Counted from the stretch's first letter, positions 16,406-25,615 are shown. The stretch is 64,000 nucleotides of DNA from Paracoccus zeaxanthinifaciens ATCC 21588 (GCF_000420145.1 NZ_ATUJ01000001.1:248001-312000), one strand, 5' to 3'. Made by a program: numbers and translations. Notes: generated by a model from the sequence alone, not told the origin.

Positions 16406-17409
16406 CGCAGGTAGTCCACAAGGCTGAGGCGCGACAGCCGGGCCGTCACCGCATAGAGCGCCTCGAGCTGGCCCTCGACCTCGGTCAGGGCGGCAGCGGT
16501 CTCGAAGGCGTCGGCGCCACGGATATCGGTGCGCGCGATCTCGAATGTGGAAATTGCCGCGGTATTCGTCACGCGGGCACGTTCGACGACCTCCTGCTTC
16601 AGGCCGATGCTGCCCATCTCGGTCAGGATGGCGGTGTCGGCGGCGATCATCGCCTGCCCGCCCGCGCGCACCAGTTCGCCCTGTGCAGCCTTGTCGCCCG
16701 CCAGCACACCGCGATCCATCAGCGCGATCGTGGCAAGGCCCTTCAGCAGGTCGCGCACCCCCTGGCTGGCGGCATTCGTCGTGATCGCGACCTCGACCCC
16801 TTCGGATACCGGGATCGTCCGCGCATCCGTATTCCCGCGATAGGCGCTGTCGATGAACCCGCCCGCGGGCGCGTCGAACCAGCCCGAGACCGCCGCCTGC
16901 ACCGAGGCCGCATCCGTCGCCCCGCCGACCGCGATCATCAGCTGGTCCAGCATTTCCTGCGCAGAGGGCAGCGGCCGCGTGTCCGTGGCGGTCCCCGACA
17001 TCTGGTAACGGCCCGCATTCATGCCGTTCAGCTGCTGGACGACGGTCTCGAAGGTGGTCGCCACCTGCCCGATCCGCGTCTGCAACGAGAAGCCGCCCTC
17101 CAGCAGCGGATCCGAGACCAGCTCGATCCCCAGGTTGCCCGTGCCAAGCCGCACGGCCTCGAAGATGTTCTGCAGCCCCTCCAGCTGGTTCGCGGCCTCG
17201 CTGGCGTTCTGCTGCAGCTGCCGCGTCCCCGCCAGCCGGGTCTCGATATCGTTCAGCGTGCGCGTATTGCCCTGGACGCGCTGCCCCAGATCCGCGACCT
17301 GCCCCGAGGCCACCTCCTGGGTCAGGGTGTTCATCGTCGCCTTCAGCCGGTTCGTCGACAGCTGCAATGCATAGGCGCGGGCCTGATCGCCGGTTCCCGT
17401 CACGGTCAT
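16402..17409 (-). CDS. flgL: Flagellar hook-filament junction protein FlgL
   Basis: A 335-residue flagellin-like junction protein (HAP3). The N-terminal coiled-coil (RAYALQLSTNRLKATMNTLT) and C-terminal helix (TALTEVEGQLEALYAVTARL-like, ending LSLVDYLR) bracket a variable centre. The start ATG lies two bases after the flgK stop; a longer frame upstream is inside flgK. The order flgK-flgL-flgI with tight junctions supports the call over flagellin itself. Confidence 0.9.
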   Translation of the reverse strand: MTVTGTGDQARAYALQLSTNRLKATMNTLTQEVASGQVADLGQRVQGNTRTLNDIETRLAGTRQLQQNASEAANQLEGLQNIFEAVRLGTGNLGIELVSDPLLEGGFSLQTRIGQVATTFETVVQQLNGMNAGRYQMSGTATDTRPLPSAQEMLDQLMIAVGGATDAASVQAAVSGWFDAPAGGFIDSAYRGNTDARTIPVSEGVEVAITTNAASQGVRDLLKGLATIALMDRGVLAGDKAAQGELVRAGGQAMIAADTAILTEMGSIGLKQEVVERARVTNTAAISTFEIARTDIRGADAFETAAALTEVEGQLEALYAVTARLSRLSLVDYLR

Positions 17410-17411
17410 GG

Positions 17412-18827
17412 TCACATCCTCAGGATCTGGTCGAGCATTTCGTCGATGGCCACGAGGACGCGGGCATTGGCGGCATAGCTCTGTTCGTATTGAAGCAGTT
17501 TCTGCATTTCGGCATCGGTATCGACCCCATCGGCCAGCAGGCTGCCCGAGATCGTCTCGACCCGGCTCTGCCGGATCGCGAGATCGCCCTCGGCCTCGAT
17601 CCGGCGGGTCGAGACGCGGGCCTCGACCGTGCCGAAGCGATCGGCCAGCGTCGCCCGCCCCGACAGGCCAGCGCTGCCTGCGGGATCTGCGGCATCCTCC
17701 AGCGCGGCGATCATGCCGCCGATGCGGCTGCCATCGCCTGCCGCATTTGCCGGACCGCCCCCGAAGCCGTCGCGCAGCCACGCCGGATTTCCGCTGGCAC
17801 GCGTGTCCGCCAGCGGGTTCAGCGCGATCCGGCCCGCGATCCCGACCGGATCGCCGCCGATCGGATCGACGAAGACCTCGTCGCCATTCGCCGCCTGCAA
17901 CCGGTCGCGCAGGTCCATCGCCAGCGCATCCAGTTCGGTCTGCATCTGGGGGGCAAGCTGGTCGCGGATCTCGAACTGCGCCGACAGCGAGCCGCCCGCG
18001 AACAGCTTCATCTGGCCCTCTTCCAGCGGCTTGCCGTTGAAGGTCGGAAGGTTCAGCCCTGCGCCCAACGACTGGTCCGCCGTGACCTGACCGTCGCCCT
18101 GGAAGCCGAAGGTGGCGGGCAGGTTCCCGTCCAGCAGCACCGCACCGCCTGCCGTGAACAATGCGACCTTGCCGCCCTCGCGCGCGACCTCCTGCACGGG
18201 AACGATCCCCGCGATGCGATCGATTGCCACCTGCCGTTCGTCCCGCAGGGTCGAGGCGTCGGTCCCGTCGGCGTCCAGCGCCGCGATGCGCGTGTTCAGA
18301 TAGGCCACCCGCGCAAGGGACGCGTTCAGCGTCTCGATATCGGCGGCGATCGCGGTCTGCGCGGCCCCGCGCGCGGCCTGCACGGCATCCGATGCGCCGT
18401 TCAGCCGCCCCGCCAGGGCTGAGGCCGCGCTGGCCAGCTGGGTCAGCCGGATCTCGTCATCCGGGCGTGTCGCGGCCGAGGCCAGCGCCGTCTGGAAATC
18501 GCTCAGCGCGGTGCTCAGGGCCGCAGGCTCTCCGGGCAGGCCGATGCGGGTTTCCATCGCGCCCTGAAAGGCCGAGATGACGCGCGCCTCGTTGCTGGCC
18601 GAGGACGCGATCCGGCTTTCGTTCAGCAGGGTCGCGTTCACGATCCGCGCGATGCCGTCCACGCGCACCCCGCCCGCGCCGCCCTGCGTCTGCGCGCTGA
18701 CGACGGTCTCGCGCCGGGCATAGCCGGGCGTCATGGCGTTGGCCAGGTTGGCGGCCACCGTCTCGGTTCCACGTGCGGTGGCGGTCAAACCCGACATCGC
18801 GCTGGAAATGGCCTGTGCAATGCTCAT
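17412..18827 (-). CDS. flgK: Flagellar hook-associated protein FlgK
   Basis: First hook-filament junction protein (HAP1), 471 residues. The N terminus has the flagellar rod/hook motif (TETVAANLANAMTPGYARRE, about 20-39). The C terminus has NTNR-like helix EMQKLLQYEQSYAANARVLV followed by AIDEMLDQILRM. FlgK-type central blocks include the LNESRIASSASNEARVISAF region and LRDERQVAIDRIAGIVPVQ. It is shorter than enteric FlgK (547), lacking part of the variable domain, as is usual in this group. Confidence 0.93.
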   Translation of the reverse strand: MSIAQAISSAMSGLTATARGTETVAANLANAMTPGYARRETVVSAQTQGGAGGVRVDGIARIVNATLLNESRIASSASNEARVISAFQGAMETRIGLPGEPAALSTALSDFQTALASAATRPDDEIRLTQLASAASALAGRLNGASDAVQAARGAAQTAIAADIETLNASLARVAYLNTRIAALDADGTDASTLRDERQVAIDRIAGIVPVQEVAREGGKVALFTAGGAVLLDGNLPATFGFQGDGQVTADQSLGAGLNLPTFNGKPLEEGQMKLFAGGSLSAQFEIRDQLAPQMQTELDALAMDLRDRLQAANGDEVFVDPIGGDPVGIAGRIALNPLADTRASGNPAWLRDGFGGGPANAAGDGSRIGGMIAALEDAADPAGSAGLSGRATLADRFGTVEARVSTRRIEAEGDLAIRQSRVETISGSLLADGVDTDAEMQKLLQYEQSYAANARVLVAIDEMLDQILRM

Positions 18828-18852
18828 CCCGTATCTCCTGCGCGGGTTGCGG

Positions 18853-20163
18853 TCAGCGTTTGATGTTCGTGGTTTCCTGCAGCATCTCGTCCACGGTCTG
18901 GATGATCTTCGCGTTCGAGGAATAGGCCCGCTGCGTGGTGATCAGATAGGTCAGTTCCTGCGCGATATCCGTGGTCGAGCTTTCGCGTGCATAGCCGGTG
19001 ATCGTGCCGGTCGGCCCGTCGCCGCTGTCCCACAGGTAGAAGCCGCCGGATTCGGGCGATGCGACGAACGCCTGTCCTTCCTGCGCCACCAGCCCATTGA
19101 GGTTCGGCACATCCACGACCGGCACCTTGTAGAGCGACTTGACCGCGCCGGTGTCATAGGTCGCCATCAGGAAGCCCTGCTCGTCCAGTTCGACATTCAC
19201 CAGCTTGCCCACGGGCGATCCGTTCTTCGCGATGTTCGAGGGCGAGAACCCTGCCGCCAACTGCTTCAGCCCGCCGCTGCTGGTCGGGGTACCGACGAAC
19301 AGGTCGATCTGGCCGCCGCCGACCGTCAGCGGGATCGTCCCCGAAGCCGCGTCGTATGCCGCGCCCGAGGTCGCGACGACCGACTGGATCGCCCCGCCAT
19401 TCGCCTGGCTGGAATCGAAGGTGACGGTGAAGGTCGCGATCGGGTTGGTGGCGGACTGGCTGTCGTCGATCTCGACGGTCCAGGTGTTCGACATGCCGTC
19501 GGGATTGGACTGGACGGGGGTGAAGCGGATGTCCAGCGACTCGGTCGTGCCGAGATTGCCGAAATACTCGACCCTCAGCGGAAGGGCGGCAGTGCTGCCA
19601 TCGGGGCGGGTCTCGGTCGCGGGCAGGTTCAGGCCCAGGGACACCTCGGTCGTCGGGTCGCCGACGGGCGTGTTCGCGTCGATGCGGATCGGCTGCAGCG
19701 TCGCTGCCGTGTCGCGCGACACGGCCCCGGTATCGCCATCCGCGGTCGTGGGCCATCCCATCAGCACCAGCCCGTTCGCGGTCCGCAGGACCCCGTTCGC
19801 ATCGGGCGCGAAGGATCCCGTGCGCGTCATCATCATGCCGAGCGTGCCGCCATTGGTCACGTCCGTGATACTGGTCACGGGCAGCATGCCCCGCCCCGAC
19901 ATCGCAAGATCCAGCGCGCTGGAGGATGTGACGATCGCGCCCTCCTGGTCGACGATGCGCTGCGTGCTGGCCCTGACGCCGCCCGCCGTGTACAGGCCCG
20001 CGCCGCTGCCCACGACCATCGAGTCGAATTCGGTCGTGACCCGCTTGTAGCCGAAGGTGGAGGCATTCGCGATATTGTCGGAAATCGTTCCCAGGCGGGA
20101 CGAGTTCGCCGACAGGCCCGCGACGCTGGCATTCATGGCAGAGGACATGGACATGGACGGCAA
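18853..20163 (-). CDS. flgE: Flagellar hook protein FlgE
   Basis: Subunit of the flagellar hook, 436 residues. The N-terminal motif NSSRLGTISDNIANASTFGY and the C-terminal ELTYLITTQRAYSSNAKIIQ plus TVDEMLQETTNIKR are the conserved hook ends. The middle is variable and Asp/Thr/Gly rich. Length and the long central region fit FlgE rather than FlgF/G. The start could also be the second or third Met (residue 4 or 6). A CtrA-like site lies upstream. Confidence 0.94.
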   Translation of the reverse strand: MPSMSMSSAMNASVAGLSANSSRLGTISDNIANASTFGYKRVTTEFDSMVVGSGAGLYTAGGVRASTQRIVDQEGAIVTSSSALDLAMSGRGMLPVTSITDVTNGGTLGMMMTRTGSFAPDANGVLRTANGLVLMGWPTTADGDTGAVSRDTAATLQPIRIDANTPVGDPTTEVSLGLNLPATETRPDGSTAALPLRVEYFGNLGTTESLDIRFTPVQSNPDGMSNTWTVEIDDSQSATNPIATFTVTFDSSQANGGAIQSVVATSGAAYDAASGTIPLTVGGGQIDLFVGTPTSSGGLKQLAAGFSPSNIAKNGSPVGKLVNVELDEQGFLMATYDTGAVKSLYKVPVVDVPNLNGLVAQEGQAFVASPESGGFYLWDSGDGPTGTITGYARESSTTDIAQELTYLITTQRAYSSNAKIIQTVDEMLQETTNIKR

Positions 20164-20204
20164 TCCTTATGAAACGCTGTTGCCGTCAGCTTGCCGTCCA
20201 AGAT

Positions 20205-20219
20205 TCAAGATTCGGTTAA
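20205..20219 (-). promoter_or_regulatory. CtrA-like binding site upstream of flgE
   Basis: TTAA-N7-TTGA on the minus strand, about 41-56 bases upstream of the flgE start. It differs from the CtrA consensus by one base in the second half-site, and its spacing equals that of the fliI/flgB site. Inference from motif and context. Confidence 0.38.
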
Positions 20220-20238
20220 TCCCGGGGCGTCCGCAGGT

Positions 20239-21009
20239 TCATCTCAGTAAAATCACCTCGATCCGGTTGTTGCCGGGGTCCATCGGGTTCGACGACCGGT
20301 TCCGCCGGTCGGCATAGCCGGTGACCCGCTCGAACCGGTCGGGATCGAAGCCGCGCCCCTCCATCAGGTTGCGCATCGCGTGCGCACGCGCGTCCGACAG
20401 CGCCCAGACGGGCGACGCGACAAGCATCTCGGGATAGGAGCGGACATGCCCCGCCACCCCCAGCTGGTTGCGCGTATGGTCCAGCACCCGCGACAGAACG
20501 CCCGCCAGCGCCATCAGCGTGGGCGTGGGCTGGGCCGTATCCTCGATGAACAGTGGCGCGGCGGTCAGGTCGCCGACCTCGATCACCAGCCCCTCGTCGG
20601 TCATGCGGGTCACGACATGCTTCAGCAGGTTCGTCATCTGCATGGATTCAGCGCCCGTTCCGGTCAGCGCATCCTGCACCGCCTTCGCCGTCTCCTCGAA
20701 ATCGCCCGCCTTCTCGCTGTCGGGCAGCGGGGCCTCGATCGCGTGGCGCACGCCGTGTTCGGTCCCCTCGCCCGAGATGCCGCTGCCCGCGCCCGGCGTC
20801 TTCGTCACCGAGGGTGAGAAATACTGCGCCAGCCCGTTGCGCTGTTCCTCGGTCGTGGCGTTCAGCAGCCACATCAGCAGGAAGAAGGCCATCATCGCCG
20901 TCACGAAATCGGCATAGGCCACCTTCCATGCGCCGCCGTGATGGCCCGCCTCGGGCGCGCCGTCGACGCGCTTGATGATGATGGGCGACGCTTTCCGTCC
21001 CGCAGCCAT
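20239..21009 (-). CDS. motB: Flagellar motor stator protein MotB
   Basis: Peptidoglycan-anchored stator subunit of 256 residues. One membrane helix near the N terminus (about 30-49) contains the proton-channel aspartate D34 in VAYADFVTAMMAFFLLMWLL, the MotB hallmark. The C-terminal half is OmpA-like, with ALSDARAHAMRNLMEGRGFD and NRRIE-like NNRIEVILLR. No motA is present in the window, so the partner subunit must be encoded elsewhere. Confidence 0.93.
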   Translation of the reverse strand: MAAGRKASPIIIKRVDGAPEAGHHGGAWKVAYADFVTAMMAFFLLMWLLNATTEEQRNGLAQYFSPSVTKTPGAGSGISGEGTEHGVRHAIEAPLPDSEKAGDFEETAKAVQDALTGTGAESMQMTNLLKHVVTRMTDEGLVIEVGDLTAAPLFIEDTAQPTPTLMALAGVLSRVLDHTRNQLGVAGHVRSYPEMLVASPVWALSDARAHAMRNLMEGRGFDPDRFERVTGYADRRNRSSNPMDPGNNRIEVILLR

Positions 21010-21093
21010 GACACACCCCGATCTGATCCGATGCCCCAGATTGGCCGAAGGGCCGCATCACGCAAGGCGGTCGGTCAAATGCCCCGCATTCGG

Positions 21094-22308
21094 TCAGTCG
21101 TAGTTGCGCCGATCCTCGATGACGCGCCCGTCATTGGGCAGGCTGCCGGGGGCCATCAGCTGGACCTGGCCGCGCAGCTTCAGCGTGTCCATGATCGTGG
21201 CGTCGTAATCGCCCCCCTGCGCGGCGGTCTCGAGCTGCACGGTCATCACGTCCATCTCTCCTTGCCGGTCGGCGATGACGCGGGCGCGCGCGATCTCGGG
21301 ATGGCGGGCGACAAGCGCCGCGACCTGCTCGGGGCGCACGAACATGCCCTTGATCTTGGTCGTCTGGTCGGCGCGACCCATCCACCCCTTGATGCGCATG
21401 TTGGTCCGCCCGCAGGGGCTGTCGCCCGGCATCACCGCCGACAGATCGCCCGTCGCGAAGCGGATAAGCGGATAGTCGGGGTTCAGCGTCGTGACCACGA
21501 CCTCGCCCACCTCGCCATCGGGGACGGGATCGCCGGTGCCGGGGCGCACGATCTCGACGATGACGCCTTCGTCCACGATCATCCCCTCGAGCGCCTCGGA
21601 TTCGTAGGCGATATTGCCCAGATCCGCCGTGGCATAGCATTGCCGCGTGACGATCCCCCGGTCCGCGTAAAGCTCGCGCAGCGACGGGAACAGCGCACCG
21701 CCCCCGACCACGGCACGGGTGAAGGACAGCCGTTCGTTCATCTGGTCGGCACGGTCCAGGATCACCTTCAGGAAATCGGGCGTGCCCGCATAGCAGGTCG
21801 TTCCGATATCGACGGCGGCGCGGACCTGCAGCTCGGTCTGGCCGACGCCCGCGGGCAGGACCGCGGCATCGACGGCACGCGCGCCGCTCTCGAACATCAT
21901 GCCGGCGGGCGTCAGGTGATATCCGAAGCAGTTCTGCACGATGTCGCCGCGCCCCACGCCCGATGCGTGCAGGAACCGGCCCAGCCGCCACCAGTCGCCG
22001 TCGCGCCTGCCCGGTTCATAGATGGGGCCGGGGCTCTGGAAGACATGGTCGAATTCCGACGGCAGCCGCGTGGTGAAGCCGCCGAAGGGGGGCTGGCGCT
22101 TCTGCGCGGCCGACAGCTCGGACTTGCGGATGACCGGCAGGCGGGCCAGCGCGTCGCGATCCGTCACCTTGGCCGGATCGACATCGCGCAGCAGCCGTGC
22201 AAGCGCCGGAGCGGTCCTGGCACGCCCGATGGCGGCCGGCAAAACGGTCGCAAGGGCCTCGGCCCGTGCCGCATGGTCACGGGTCTCCTGGTCGTCGTAA
22301 TGGCTCAT
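21094..22308 (-). CDS. PaaK-like AMP-forming CoA ligase with altered phosphate-binding motif
   Basis: A 404-residue member of the phenylacetate-CoA ligase family, which activates a carboxylate through an acyl-adenylate. The C-terminal block GRADQTTKIKGMFVRPEQVA and the middle CYATADLGNIAYE resemble PaaK. The usual Ser/Thr/Gly-rich ATP loop near residue 90 is replaced by FQSPGPIYEPG, which sets it apart from catalytic PaaK of known substrate. Start at MSHYDD, 11 bases after the LivF-type gene. It closes an operon of transporter genes, suggesting activation of the imported compound. Substrate unknown. Confidence 0.85.
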   Translation of the reverse strand: MSHYDDQETRDHAARAEALATVLPAAIGRARTAPALARLLRDVDPAKVTDRDALARLPVIRKSELSAAQKRQPPFGGFTTRLPSEFDHVFQSPGPIYEPGRRDGDWWRLGRFLHASGVGRGDIVQNCFGYHLTPAGMMFESGARAVDAAVLPAGVGQTELQVRAAVDIGTTCYAGTPDFLKVILDRADQMNERLSFTRAVVGGGALFPSLRELYADRGIVTRQCYATADLGNIAYESEALEGMIVDEGVIVEIVRPGTGDPVPDGEVGEVVVTTLNPDYPLIRFATGDLSAVMPGDSPCGRTNMRIKGWMGRADQTTKIKGMFVRPEQVAALVARHPEIARARVIADRQGEMDVMTVQLETAAQGGDYDATIMDTLKLRGQVQLMAPGSLPNDGRVIEDRRNYD

Positions 22309-22319
22309 GGCTTCGTCCT

Positions 22320-23141
22320 TCAGGCCAGCCAGCGCTTGCGCCGGCGATAGCTGCGCACGTCGCGGAAGGACTTTCGCCCTTCGTCCGACATGCCCAGGTA
22401 GAATTCCTTGACGTCGGGGTTCTCGCGCAGCTGGGCGGCGGGGCCGTCCATGACGATGCGCCCGTTTTCCAGGATGTATCCGTAATGGGCGTATCGCAGC
22501 GCGACGTTGGTATTCTGCTCGGCCAGAAGGAAGGTCGTCCCCTCGCCTTCGTTCACGGCCTTCACGATCTCGAAGATCTGCTCGACCAGCTGCGGGGCCA
22601 GCCCCATCGAGGGCTCGTCCAGCAGGATCATCTCGGGGCGCGACATCAGCGCGCGACCCATCGCGCACATCTGCTGTTCCCCGCCCGAGGTGTATCCCGC
22701 CTGGCTGCGCCGCCTTTCGCGCAGGCGCGGGAAATAGTCGTAGACCATCTCCAGATCCCGCTTGACCGCCGCCGCCCCGTCGCTGCGGGTATAGGCGCCG
22801 GTCAGCAGGTTCTCCTCGACGGTCAGGTGCTCGAAGCAGTGGCGGCCCTCCATCACCTGGATGACGCCGCGCTTGACCAGCGCCGCCGGGTTCAGGTCGG
22901 ACACGCGATCCCCGCGATAGCTGATCGACCCCTTCGTCACTTCGCCGCGTTCGCTGGCCAGAAGGTTCGAGATGGCCTTGAGCGTGGTCGTCTTGCCCGC
23001 CCCGTTGCCGCCCAGCAGCGCGGTGATCCCGCCCTTGGGGACCGACAGGCTGACGCCCTTCAGCACCAGGATGACGTGGTTGTAGATGACCTCGACGTTG
23101 TTCACCTCGAGCAGGCTCTCTTGTGGTTCGGCGTCGAACAT
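22320..23141 (-). CDS. ABC transporter ATP-binding protein (LivF type)
   Basis: One of two ATPases of a branched-chain-amino-acid-type (HAAT) importer, 273 residues. Walker A is GGNGAGKTT, the signature segment is YTSGGEQQMCAMGRALM, and Walker B is MILLDEPSMGLAP, in the LivF-like order. It carries a basic C-terminal tail (SYRRRKRWLA) beyond the normal length. The start MFDAEPQ follows a strong hairpin separating it from the binding-protein gene; a longer frame to 23333 is not supported. Confidence 0.94.
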   Translation of the reverse strand: MFDAEPQESLLEVNNVEVIYNHVILVLKGVSLSVPKGGITALLGGNGAGKTTTLKAISNLLASERGEVTKGSISYRGDRVSDLNPAALVKRGVIQVMEGRHCFEHLTVEENLLTGAYTRSDGAAAVKRDLEMVYDYFPRLRERRRSQAGYTSGGEQQMCAMGRALMSRPEMILLDEPSMGLAPQLVEQIFEIVKAVNEGEGTTFLLAEQNTNVALRYAHYGYILENGRIVMDGPAAQLRENPDVKEFYLGMSDEGRKSFRDVRSYRRRKRWLA

Positions 23142-23162
23142 GGGCGTCCCTTTCCCGCGTGG

Positions 23163-23189
23163 CGGGCCGGCGGATCGACCGCCGGCCCG
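23163..23189 (-). other. Intercistronic stem-loop between binding-protein and LivF-type genes
   Basis: A perfect 11-base GC stem (23163-23173 with 23179-23189) around a five-base loop, between the stop of the binding-protein gene and the start of the LivF-type gene. No T tract follows. Such stems commonly stabilise the upstream message or lower downstream expression, giving excess binding protein over ATPase. Function inferred. Confidence 0.55.
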
Positions 23190-23197
23190 GTGTCGCA

Positions 23198-24481
23198 TCA
23201 GTTGCAGCGCGGCTCGATGCCGGCTTCCTGGGCATAGGCGGTGCTGTCCTCGTCGATCAGCGGCTGCAGGATCTCGGCATCGGGTTCGATCCAGTCGGTG
23301 ATCAGGCTCCATTCGCCCGCGCCCGCATCCCATTGCTGGATGCGCGCAAGGCCCGCCCCGCCGTGGTTGTCGCAGCTCAGCGCGATGGGCTGGCCGAAAT
23401 CGGGCAGGCCCAGCTCGGCCATGCGCTCGGGGGTGATCTCCAGCGCCTCGAAGCCGTCGCGCAGCTGCGCGCCGTCGATCTCGGGGGTGCCGGCAAGTTC
23501 CTGCGCCTTGGCGATGGCCTCGGCGATCACGAGTGCCGCATAGACGCCGCGGGAATAGATCACGTTGCCCATCTGGTCGCCCGCGCCCGCGGCCTTGCCC
23601 GCGTCGATCACATGCGTCCGCAGATCGTCATAGAGAGGATAGTCCTGCCCCACGCCGTGGAAGGTCAGCGACTTGTAGCCGTCGGCCCCCGCGCCCGCAG
23701 GCGTCACGTCGTTCTCGGACCCCGACCACCAGATGCCGATGAACTTGTCCATCGGAAAGCGGATGTTCACGGCCTCCTGGATGGCGACCTGGTTCATGAC
23801 GCCCCAGGCATACATGATGACGTAATCCGGCTTCTCGCGGCGGATCTGCAACCATTGCGACTTCTGTTCCTGGCCGGGCGCGTCGACCGGGATCTCCAGC
23901 AGGTCGAAGCCGTGCTTCTCGGACAGGCCCTGCAGGGTGCGGATCGGTTCCTTGCCATAGGCGCTGTTGTGATAGACCAGCGCGATTTTCTTGCCGGACA
24001 GATCGCCGCCTTCCTGGTCCAGGATGTGGCTGACCGCGACCGAGGCCCCGTCCCAGTAGTTCGCGGGCGCGTTGAAGACCCATTCGAACACCTCGCCGTT
24101 CTTGGCCGAGGTCCGCCCGTAGCCCGGCGTGTACAGCACGATGTCATCGACCGAGACCTTCGGGATTAGCTGGTAGGTGATGCCCGTGGACAGGGGGTTC
24201 AGCACGAGCGGGTCCTGCGATTTCAGCGACTCGTAGCACTCGACCCCCTTCTCGGTGTTGTAGGCCGTCTCGCATTCGGGGACCTGGATCAGCTGCCCGC
24301 CGATGCCGCCGTCGCGTTCGTTCAGCAGCGTGAAGTAATCCGCGAACCCGTCGGCATAAGGGATGCCGTTCGCCGCATAGGGCCCGGTGCGATAGGACAT
24401 GTTCGGCACCACCAGGTCGGCCATGACCGGGCTTGCGGCCATCAGCATCGCGGCGGCCAGTGCGGGGACAGTCGTCTTCAT
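23198..24481 (-). CDS. ABC transporter substrate-binding protein (LivK type)
   Basis: Periplasmic binding protein of the HAAT importer, 427 residues, longer than LivK (about 370). A signal peptide covers 1-22 (cleavage near SPVMA). Type I periplasmic-binding-protein features include GGIGGQLIQVPECETAYNTE, KKIALVYHNSAYGKEPIRTL and GIWWSGSENDVTPAGAGADG. ERMAELGLPDF lies near the C terminus. Four cysteines suggest two disulfides. Homologues next to acyl-CoA ligases often have aromatic or acyl ligands rather than amino acids; the ligand here is unproven. Confidence 0.92.
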   Translation of the reverse strand: MKTTVPALAAAMLMAASPVMADLVVPNMSYRTGPYAANGIPYADGFADYFTLLNERDGGIGGQLIQVPECETAYNTEKGVECYESLKSQDPLVLNPLSTGITYQLIPKVSVDDIVLYTPGYGRTSAKNGEVFEWVFNAPANYWDGASVAVSHILDQEGGDLSGKKIALVYHNSAYGKEPIRTLQGLSEKHGFDLLEIPVDAPGQEQKSQWLQIRREKPDYVIMYAWGVMNQVAIQEAVNIRFPMDKFIGIWWSGSENDVTPAGAGADGYKSLTFHGVGQDYPLYDDLRTHVIDAGKAAGAGDQMGNVIYSRGVYAALVIAEAIAKAQELAGTPEIDGAQLRDGFEALEITPERMAELGLPDFGQPIALSCDNHGGAGLARIQQWDAGAGEWSLITDWIEPDAEILQPLIDEDSTAYAQEAGIEPRCN

Positions 24482-24538
24482 CGGTTTTCTCCTCCCAGAG
24501 ATGTTCTGCCGGTTGCCCGGTCTTCGAAGGCGGTCGGT

Positions 24539-25615
24539 TCAGTGCGGGAACGGCCAGAGACGCAGCTTCTCCTTGGCCAGCTGCCACAGCCGCGCAAGGC
24601 CGTGGGGTTCGACGATGAGGAAGGTCACGATCAGCGCCCCCACCACCATCAGCTCGATATGGGCGGCAAGGTCGGTGGGCCATCCGAAGCCGCCGACCAG
24701 CGTGTTCTTCAGCAGCACCGGCAGCAGCACCAGGAATGCCGCGCCCGCGAAGCTGCCGAAGATGCTGCCCAGCCCCCCGATGATGATCATGAACAGCACG
24801 AGGAAGCTCTTGTTGATGCCGAAGGCCTCTCCGACCTCGGCCGCGCCCAGGTAGACGGCGAACAAGAGCGCGCCCGCGATGCCGATGAAGAAGCTGCTGA
24901 CCGCGAAGGCCGACAGTTTCGCGGCCAGGGGGTTCACGCCGATGATCTCGGCGGCGATGTCCATGTCGCGGATGGCCATCCACTTGCGCCCGATGGTGCC
25001 GCGCGTCAGGTTCCGCGCGACCCATGCCAGCGCCACCACGAAGACGAGGCAGGTCAGGTATTTCGCGGGCGCCGTCGCCGTCGGACCGGTCACCGCGATA
25101 TCCAGGACCGTGCGCGTCGGGGCCGTGATTTGCCCAGAGGCCGAGTTGTTGTAGAACCACGGCACCTTGTTGAACAGCCACACCAGGAAGAACTGCGCGG
25201 CCAGCGTCGCCACCGCAAGATAGAAGCCCTTGATGCGCAGGCTGGGCAGGCCGAACAGCACGCCGACCCCCGCGGTGATCCCACCCGCCAGCAGGATGTG
25301 GATCATGACGCTGATGTCGGGGAATGCCGTCATCAGCTTGTAGACCGCATAGGCGCCGACGGCCATGAAGCCGCCGGTCCCCAGGCTGACCTGGCCTGCA
25401 TACCCGGTCAGGATGTTCAGCCCCAGTGCCGCGATCGCATAGATCAGGAACGGCACGAAGACCGCGTTCGCCCAGTAGTCGTCGATGACGAAGGGAAGCA
25501 CCCCGAAGGCCACCGCCAGCACCGCGTAATATCCCCAGCGGTCCAGCCGGATCGGGAAGGTCTGCCCGTCCGAGCGGTAGCTCGTCTTGAAGTCGCCAGC
25601 CTCGCGATAGATCAT
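24539..25615 (-). CDS. ABC transporter permease (LivM type)
   Basis: Inner-membrane permease of 358 residues with about eight to ten membrane segments. The conserved LivM stretch ALGLNILTGYAGQVSLGTGG is followed by FMAVGAYAVYKL, and the cytoplasmic EAA-like loop is RGTIGRKWMAIRDMDIAAEI. The ATG is preceded by GAAGGGG at seven bases, and it also overlaps the stop of a 15-codon reading frame lying between livH-type and livM-type genes. Confidence 0.94.
   Translation of the reverse strand: MIYREAGDFKTSYRSDGQTFPIRLDRWGYYAVLAVAFGVLPFVIDDYWANAVFVPFLIYAIAALGLNILTGYAGQVSLGTGGFMAVGAYAVYKLMTAFPDISVMIHILLAGGITAGVGVLFGLPSLRIKGFYLAVATLAAQFFLVWLFNKVPWFYNNSASGQITAPTRTVLDIAVTGPTATAPAKYLTCLVFVVALAWVARNLTRGTIGRKWMAIRDMDIAAEIIGVNPLAAKLSAFAVSSFFIGIAGALLFAVYLGAAEVGEAFGINKSFLVLFMIIIGGLGSIFGSFAGAAFLVLLPVLLKNTLVGGFGWPTDLAAHIELMVVGALIVTFLIVEPHGLARLWQLAKEKLRLWPFPH

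Noticed and set aside
15302..20163. A sigma-54 promoter for the hook-associated gene run
   Set aside because: No GG-N10-GC pair with flanking TGGCAC/TTGC similarity was found in the gaps examined.
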